A stretch of 32,377 bases of DNA from NCBI GenBank assembly GCA_009692065.1, contig SHZY01000060.1, positions 1 to 32,377 of the forward strand, written 5' to 3'. Origin of the DNA: Gemmataceae bacterium (GTDB lineage Bacteria; Planctomycetota; Planctomycetia; Gemmatales; Gemmataceae). How positions within the stretch are numbered: the first letter of the stretch is position 1; every line of letters starts with the position of its first letter. The notes below the pieces were generated by a model. It worked only from the letters and a program-made list of their open reading frames with translations. It ran no database searches and had not been told where the DNA came from. A program made the translations under genes and the position numbers. Positions 28,506 through 32,377 of the stretch are shown here, piece by piece.

Positions 28506-29702
28506 ATGCGGATCCTGCTCACCGTGACCGCCGGCCCGCACGAAGGGCAAGAGTTCTCCTTCGACCGGCACGACACGTTCCTGGTCGGCCGCTCCAAGCA
28601 CGCGCACTTCCAGCTCCTTGCCAAGGACAAGTACTTCTCGCGCATCCATTTCATGATGGAAGTCAACCCGCCGGAATGCCGGCTCATCGATATGGGCAGC
28701 CACAACGGCACCTACGTCAACGGTGCCAAGGTCCTTGCCGCCGATCTGAAGGACGGCGACCAGATCCGTGCCGGGCATACGACTCTGCGCGTGCAGGTAC
28801 GGCGCGATGAGCGCTCCGAAGACGATACGGCCCTCTTGAGCCGTTTCGAGGACCCCGCCGCCCCAGACGCCTTGCCCAACGTCCCCGGCTATGTCCTGGA
28901 GCGCGAACTGGGCCGCGGGGCCATGGGCGTCACTTACCTCGGCCGGCGACCGGGCCAGCCGGCGCTGTACGCGCTCAAGGTCGTGAAGCCGAGCTTCCAG
29001 GGCTCGCAGACCCAGGTCAACGATTTTCTGCGTGCGGCCCGCTTCTTGAGCCAGCTCGATCATCCGCACATCCTGCGTTTGAGCGAAGTCGGCGGCTGTA
29101 CGAGCGGGTATTATTTTGTCTCCGAGTTTTTCCCCGGCCGAAATGCTGGCGAGATTCTCGAGCGCGAGGGGCCCTTGCCGATCCAGCGTGCGGTGGGCTG
29201 GGCCAACCAGATGTTGCAGGCGCTGAGCTACGCGCACGCCAAGCATTTCATCCATCATGACATCAGGCCGACCAACGTGCTCGTTGCGGCGATCGACGGC
29301 AAGGAAGTGGTCAAGCTGGCGGATTACGCCGTCGCGCGCGTGTATCAGGCCGCGCCGTTCAGCGGCTTGAGCGTGACGGCGGCGCTCGTCAATCTCGCGT
29401 CGTTCATGCCTCCGGAGCTCTTATTCAACTATCAGGAGGTGAATCCGCTCGCCGATCAATACTCGGTCGCAGCCGTGCTTTATCACTTGTTGAGCGGCCA
29501 GCCGGTGCTCGACTTGCCAAAGGAGGAGCGGAAGCGGTACTCGTCGCTGCTGCGCCATCAATATGTGCCGCTGCGCGACCATCGCCCGGAGGTGCCGCCG
29601 GCGCTCGCGGTCGCGATCCACCGAGCACTCTCGCGCACGCCGGGGCAGCGCTTCAAGGATATCGCGGAGTTTCGGCAGGCGTTGATGCGGGCCGTCGGTT
29701 AG
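28506..29702 (+). CDS. FHA-kinase fusion with a degraded kinase domain
   Basis: The 398-residue protein joins an N-terminal FHA domain to a Hanks-type kinase fold. The FHA signature is complete: VGRSKHAHFQL (27-37), Ser45 and His48 in FSRIHF, and GSHNGTYVNG (64-73). The kinase has a glycine loop GRGAMGVTYLG and Lys158, but the helix C Glu is Ala (FLRAARF), HRD is HHD with DIRPTN in place of DLKPxN, and DFG is DYA (273-275). The catalytic and metal Asp and Asn remain (Asp252, Asn257, Asp273). I infer weak activity or a pseudokinase that binds nucleotide. There is no membrane segment, so it is cytoplasmic. The TAG overlaps the repeat that follows. GGGAAGG is 10 bases before the ATG. FHA-mediated binding of phosphoproteins may be its main job. 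Confidence 0.88.
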   Translation: MRILLTVTAGPHEGQEFSFDRHDTFLVGRSKHAHFQLLAKDKYFSRIHFMMEVNPPECRLIDMGSHNGTYVNGAKVLAADLKDGDQIRAGHTTLRVQVRRDERSEDDTALLSRFEDPAAPDALPNVPGYVLERELGRGAMGVTYLGRRPGQPALYALKVVKPSFQGSQTQVNDFLRAARFLSQLDHPHILRLSEVGGCTSGYYFVSEFFPGRNAGEILEREGPLPIQRAVGWANQMLQALSYAHAKHFIHHDIRPTNVLVAAIDGKEVVKLADYAVARVYQAAPFSGLSVTAALVNLASFMPPELLFNYQEVNPLADQYSVAAVLYHLLSGQPVLDLPKEERKRYSSLLRHQYVPLRDHRPEVPPALAVAIHRALSRTPGQRFKDIAEFRQALMRAVG

Positions 29703-29752
29703 CGACGCTTCGAAGAAGCGTGGCGTGTCGAACGCTTCTTCGAAGCGTCGCT
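29701..29752. repeat. Palindromic repeat, GACGCTTCGAAGAAGCG family
   Basis: Perfect 20-base arms AGCGACGCTTCGAAGAAGCG (29701-29720) and its complement (29733-29752) with a 12-base loop. It fills the 55-base convergent gap between the FHA-kinase and the glycosyltransferase gene and includes two bases of the kinase stop. The best copy of this family in the window. Confidence 0.92.
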
Positions 29753-29757
29753 AAGCG

Positions 29758-30892
29758 TCAGCGTTTTAACAATTCCAACGGCTTCTCCACCACGTCAAAC
29801 GCCGCGCGCGGCTTGCCGATCTTGCGGACGTTGGCGCGCAACACTTCCATGCGGGCCGGGTCTTGCAGGAACGCGTTCAGCTTGAAGCTCAGCGTCGCGA
29901 TGTTGTTCGCCTTGATGGCGGCGCCGCTCTCCAGGAGATAATCGCTGTTGCGGCTCTCCTGGCCCGGGATCGGGTTGACGATCACCATCACCGCGCCGCG
30001 CGCCAGCACCTCCGACGTGGTCAAGCCGCCCGGCTTCGTCACCACCAGATCGGCGGCCTGCATCATCTCGTCGATCTCCTTCGTGAAGCCCATCACCTTG
30101 ACCTTGTGCCTCGGCGGCGGCTTGATCTTGCTGAGCTGGTCCTTCAACTTCTCGTTGCGCCCGGTAATGGTGACGAGCTGGATCGGCCGTTCGACGCTGA
30201 GGATGCCGTGAAAGATCTTTTCGATCGGCCCGACGCCGAACCCGCCCGAGAGCTGCAAGACGATCGGGCGATCCCCCGCGAGGCCGTGCTTGGCAATGCA
30301 CTCCCCCCCTGTCCTTCGGTGCGCTGAAGACCGGATGGATCGGAATGCCCGTGACGAACGTGTCCGAGGCGGGTATTCCCCAGTGCTGCAAGTAAAGGGC
30401 CCCCTCCGGCGTCGCCGTGAAGAAGCGGTCACACGGCTGATTGACCCACAAACGATGCGTCTCGAAATCAGTCGTCACCGTCACCTGCGGCAGCGCAATC
30501 TCGTTCTTGGTCCGTAGGGACGCGATGATCTCGGCGGGGAGAAAGTGCGTGTTGATGACGAGATCCCAAGGCTCCGCCTTGAGAAACTTTACGAAGGACT
30601 TGAGATTGAGCTTTTCGAGGTAGAGCCGAAACTTGTCGCTGCGCGCGTTCGGCGAGCGCGGCTGATCGAGCATGTCGTAGAAGTAGCCCAGGGCGTGCGG
30701 GGCCTTGTTGACGAGGTCGAGATAGAACTGCCCGTAGAGCCGTTTGAAGAGACGGTTGGTCATTTCCAGGACGTCGAGGTTCTTCACCGTCGCGTCCGGC
30801 AATGTCTGCCTGAGCGCGAGTTCGACGGCCTCGGCAGCGCGCAGATGTCCGGTGCCGACGGACGCGGAGAGAACGAGAATACGCGGGGGCAT
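29758..30892 (-). pseudogene. MGDG-synthase-like (family 28) glycosyltransferase, frameshifted in a C7 run
   Basis: The ATG at 30892 (AAGGA 7 bases before) opens MPPRILVLSASVGTGHLRAA, the start of diacylglycerol galactosyl/glucosyltransferases (MGDG synthase, UgtP). This frame is good to VTGIPIHPVFSAPKDR. A run of seven C on the plus strand (30303-30309; seven G in the coding strand) then shifts the frame. Six G would continue as KDRGECIAKHGLAGDRPIVL into a normal donor domain with LQLSGGFGVGPIEK, VTKPGGLTTSEVLARGA and NPIPGQESRNSDYL, ending at 29758. The intact product would be about 377 residues, a usual length, making a glycolipid from a UDP-sugar and diacylglycerol at the membrane. The break may be real, a slippage switch, or a read error; the two halves show no other decay. 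Confidence 0.8.
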
Positions 30893-31210
30893 GTGGAGTC
30901 CTTCAGTTGAATGGGAAGATCGTGACTTTAGCCGACTAGACAGACACCCAGCTTGCGCGAATCGTCCAGGCCCTCGACACCATTGAAACAAAGGAGGCCG
31001 GACAAAAACCTGGCCCGTCGTAAACGTTGTCGTTAGACGGCTAACCTACTGTTCTGAGAAATTCTGCAAACTTAAAAATCACCTCTTGACATATTGGGGA
31101 AGGCTAAATAAAACCGTCCAGCAAGCGTCTTTTCCATTCTTCGATTTCATCAACGAGTCAAATCAAGTATCCAATCACTACGGTCCGCAAAATGCACGAA
31201 GGAGTCAACC
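30893..31210. other. Divergent intergenic region, AT-richer
   Basis: This 318-base stretch marks the change from high GC to more AT-rich DNA. It holds a candidate promoter (31086-31114) for the gene to the right and the ribosome site AAGGAG at 31199-31204. No gene or repeat was seen. Confidence 0.5.
31086..31114 (+). promoter_or_regulatory. Candidate sigma-70-type promoter
   Basis: A perfect TTGACA (31086-31091) is followed, after 15-17 bases, by AT-rich AATAAA/TAAAAC as a weak -10. It lies about 100 bases before the gene at 31211. Only the -35 box is convincing. Confidence 0.3.
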
Positions 31211-31784
31211 ATGGGCGTTGTCGCCACGCTGTATCACCGCGTCACCCAGGTCACAGCATCGGTAGGCGGGGGGGGACGTACGGTTATTGAGTGCGGGTAC
31301 GGCTGGTACCGATTACAAAGGAGTCCTCCAAGGGTTGGCTCTCAATGTGGCCGTCGGGGACATGATCCGGATTCATGCGTGGGGCACACTAAAACATAAC
31401 GCTACGGCGGGTACGGCAGTTTTCAAGCTCTATTTTAATACCGGTAATCCTGCCAATATTGGTGCCGGTGATGTAATCGCGACTACCGGCGCGGCTGGCA
31501 ACGTCAACATCCAGGCTAATACCACTGTTTGTTGGCACTTTCTGGCACAAATCACAATAACGGCTCTCAATGGTGGCGAGCAGAACGGCACGGCCGTTGT
31601 CTCGGCGTTGTTTGAGTGCCTCGATCCCACTTTGGGAGGCGTAGACCGCAGCAAGATGTCCGGGCCAACGAACTTTTTTATCAACACGACCGCGAATAAT
31701 TATCTCGAACTAACGGCACTGGTTGCCACGGGCGGACAGGTCGAGTTTCGCCAATGCTCCATCGAGCAAATGAGTTCTCCATGA
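31211..31784 (+). pseudogene. Unknown beta-rich protein, frameshifted in a G8 run
   Basis: The ATG at 31211 has a perfect ribosome site (AAGGAG, 6 bases away) and opens MGVVATLYHRVTQVTASVGGG. At a run of eight G (31268-31275) the frame is lost. With seven G it continues as DVRLLSAGTAGTDYKGVLQG and runs cleanly to 31784, giving about 190 residues. The product is rich in Thr, Asn, Gly and Ala with alternating hydrophobic residues (FKLYFNTGNPANIGAGDV, NTTANNYLELTALV), suggesting a beta-sandwich such as phage structural or surface proteins have; I do not recognise the family. No signal peptide is seen. Lower GC than the rest of the window and the insertion sequence nearby suggest acquired DNA, possibly a phage remnant. 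A frame break in a long G run could be an error or a phase switch. Confidence 0.6.
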
Positions 31785-31884
31785 CAATGCGCTCGGACGG
31801 AGATCGCACGGTTGTTGTCCCCCTCCGAGGTCGTCCTTCCTATGGATGCGGGGCAGAATTACTGGCATCAGAATAGGGGAAATA

Positions 31885-32226
31885 ATGAAGATTTACGCCT
31901 CTTTGTTGGCAATCGCCTGTTTTACGATTCCGGGATTCTCGGTTGGCGTCGATGGGGTGAACGCCGATCCAGCCAACGATGGGCCACCCCGCATTGAAAT
32001 ACAAATCAAGCCGTTCAAGGCGGCGGTGGACGACGATGAGATGCAAAAGCTCCTGAAAGCTCGTTTCAACGAGCTTTTGGCATTAACACAGGCTACAAAC
32101 GCAGGGAGGCAGGCGGCGAGACTAACCCCCAAACAAATGATAGATCCCGCGCGTGAGTTGATGCGTGCCGGGTTGGCTATTTACGATCGTTCGGAAGAAA
32201 AATGCTTTTCCTTATGCAGATTTTGA
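31885..32226 (+). CDS. Small exported protein, 3' end broken by a frameshift and an insertion sequence
   Basis: The ATG at 31885 (GGGGA six bases before) starts a signal peptide, MKIYASLLAIACFTIPGF, then DPANDGPPRIEIQIKPFKA. A helical, charged part with DDDEMQKLLKARFNELLALT and PARELMRAGLAIYDRSEEK follows. Similar secreted proteins of planctomycetes, as I recall, go on with a further helix of the type ALLEQYLEL. Here the frame ends in CFSLCRF and TGA. Adding one A to the A5 run at 32198-32202 would give EEKMLFLMQILKL, which fits such a helix and runs up to the left end of the insertion sequence near 32233. I infer a truncated gene. Function is unknown. Confidence 0.6.
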   Translation: MKIYASLLAIACFTIPGFSVGVDGVNADPANDGPPRIEIQIKPFKAAVDDDEMQKLLKARFNELLALTQATNAGRQAARLTPKQMIDPARELMRAGLAIYDRSEEKCFSLCRF

Positions 32227-32232
32227 AGCTAA

Positions 32233-32377
32233 GGGGCTGTCCGGCGATTAGTGTTACAACTTCATCCGGACGGCCTGATGGTATAGTTCCACTCGCCGTG
32301 GAACTTTGCTGGGCGAAGATTCATCGACGCCAGTTCGTCGTCGGTGACCTTGATGCCCGTTGGGTAACTGTTTTTGT
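32233..32377. mobile_element. End of an ISAzo13-like insertion sequence, runs off the window
   Basis: GGGGCTGTCCGGCGATTA near 32233-32250 looks like an insertion-sequence end, directly followed by the C-terminus of a leftward transposase. The rest lies outside the window, so the other end and any target duplication cannot be checked. Confidence 0.55.
32262..32377 (-). CDS. ISAzo13-like transposase, C-terminal 38 residues
   Basis: Reading leftward from the window edge gives KNSYPTGIKVTDDELASMNL, then RPAKFHGEWNYTIRPSG and TGA (32262-32264). FHGEWNYTI with PTGIKVTD before it is typical of the C-terminus of ISAzo13-family DDE transposases. The N-terminal catalytic part is outside the window, so activity cannot be judged. 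The stop lies about 30 bases inside the element end, the usual spacing for a compact insertion sequence. Confidence 0.8.
   Translation of the reverse strand, partial: KNSYPTGIKVTDDELASMNLRPAKFHGEWNYTIRPSG

Noticed and set aside
26652-29258. Very long open frame on the minus strand, 868 codons
   Set aside because: It runs antisense through the propeller and FHA-kinase genes, which have clear motifs. Long antisense frames are common in high-GC DNA, and its translation has no recognisable domain.

Overview
The window looks like a stretch of Planctomycetota chromosome, with an order such as Gemmatales as the best guess. The evidence is lineage-typical gene content: a DUF1501 protein with a twin-arginine leader, FHA proteins and Ser/Thr kinases, an S55 (SpoIVB-type) peptidase, a PQQ-type propeller, an orphan Flp-like pilin and an Fe-S-type PurF. 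Genes are loosely packed, on both strands, at high GC. No rRNA, tRNA or CRISPR array was recognised.

Layout. 1-1535: tail of a CxxCH haem protein, a small membrane protein and an alpha/beta-hydrolase lacking catalytic residues. 1918-5392: tail-anchored Ser/Thr kinase and a secreted YyaL/DUF255 protein. 5430-8150: purF and a divergent aldo/keto reductase. 8355-9123: a HAMP membrane protein with an early amber codon and a Flp-like pilin with a frameshift. 9201-13873: DUF1501, family 4 glycosyltransferase, FHA protein and EamA exporter. 14076-17784: S55 peptidase, pgsA and a Gfo/Idh/MocA oxidoreductase. 17815-18902: decayed sensor kinase. 19008-25891: truD, a YdeP-like molybdopterin oxidoreductase and carB. 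26034-30892: DSP-type phosphatase, PQQ-type propeller, FHA-pseudokinase-like protein and a frameshifted MGDG-synthase-like glycosyltransferase. From about 30900 the DNA becomes more AT-rich and holds a frameshifted beta-rich protein, a secreted protein fragment and the end of an ISAzo13-like insertion sequence.

The most striking signal is not one gene but a set of short palindromic repeats of several sequence families, found in most intergenic gaps. Some have entered reading frames: carB carries three different elements in frame at three places where the family is normally shorter, and the glycosyltransferase at 10921-12246 carries a fourth. At five genes (purF, pgsA, the MocA-type gene, truD and the FHA-kinase) the TAG stop codon coincides with the TTAGC edge of a repeat, so the repeat seems to supply the stop. 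This resembles the Rickettsia palindromic elements in logic, but the families here are different.

Several genes have single-base frame breaks (C7, G8 and A5 runs, plus one in a GC-rich stretch) or in-frame stops. Some may be sequencing errors, so these are reported as breaks seen in this sequence rather than as proven pseudogenes.
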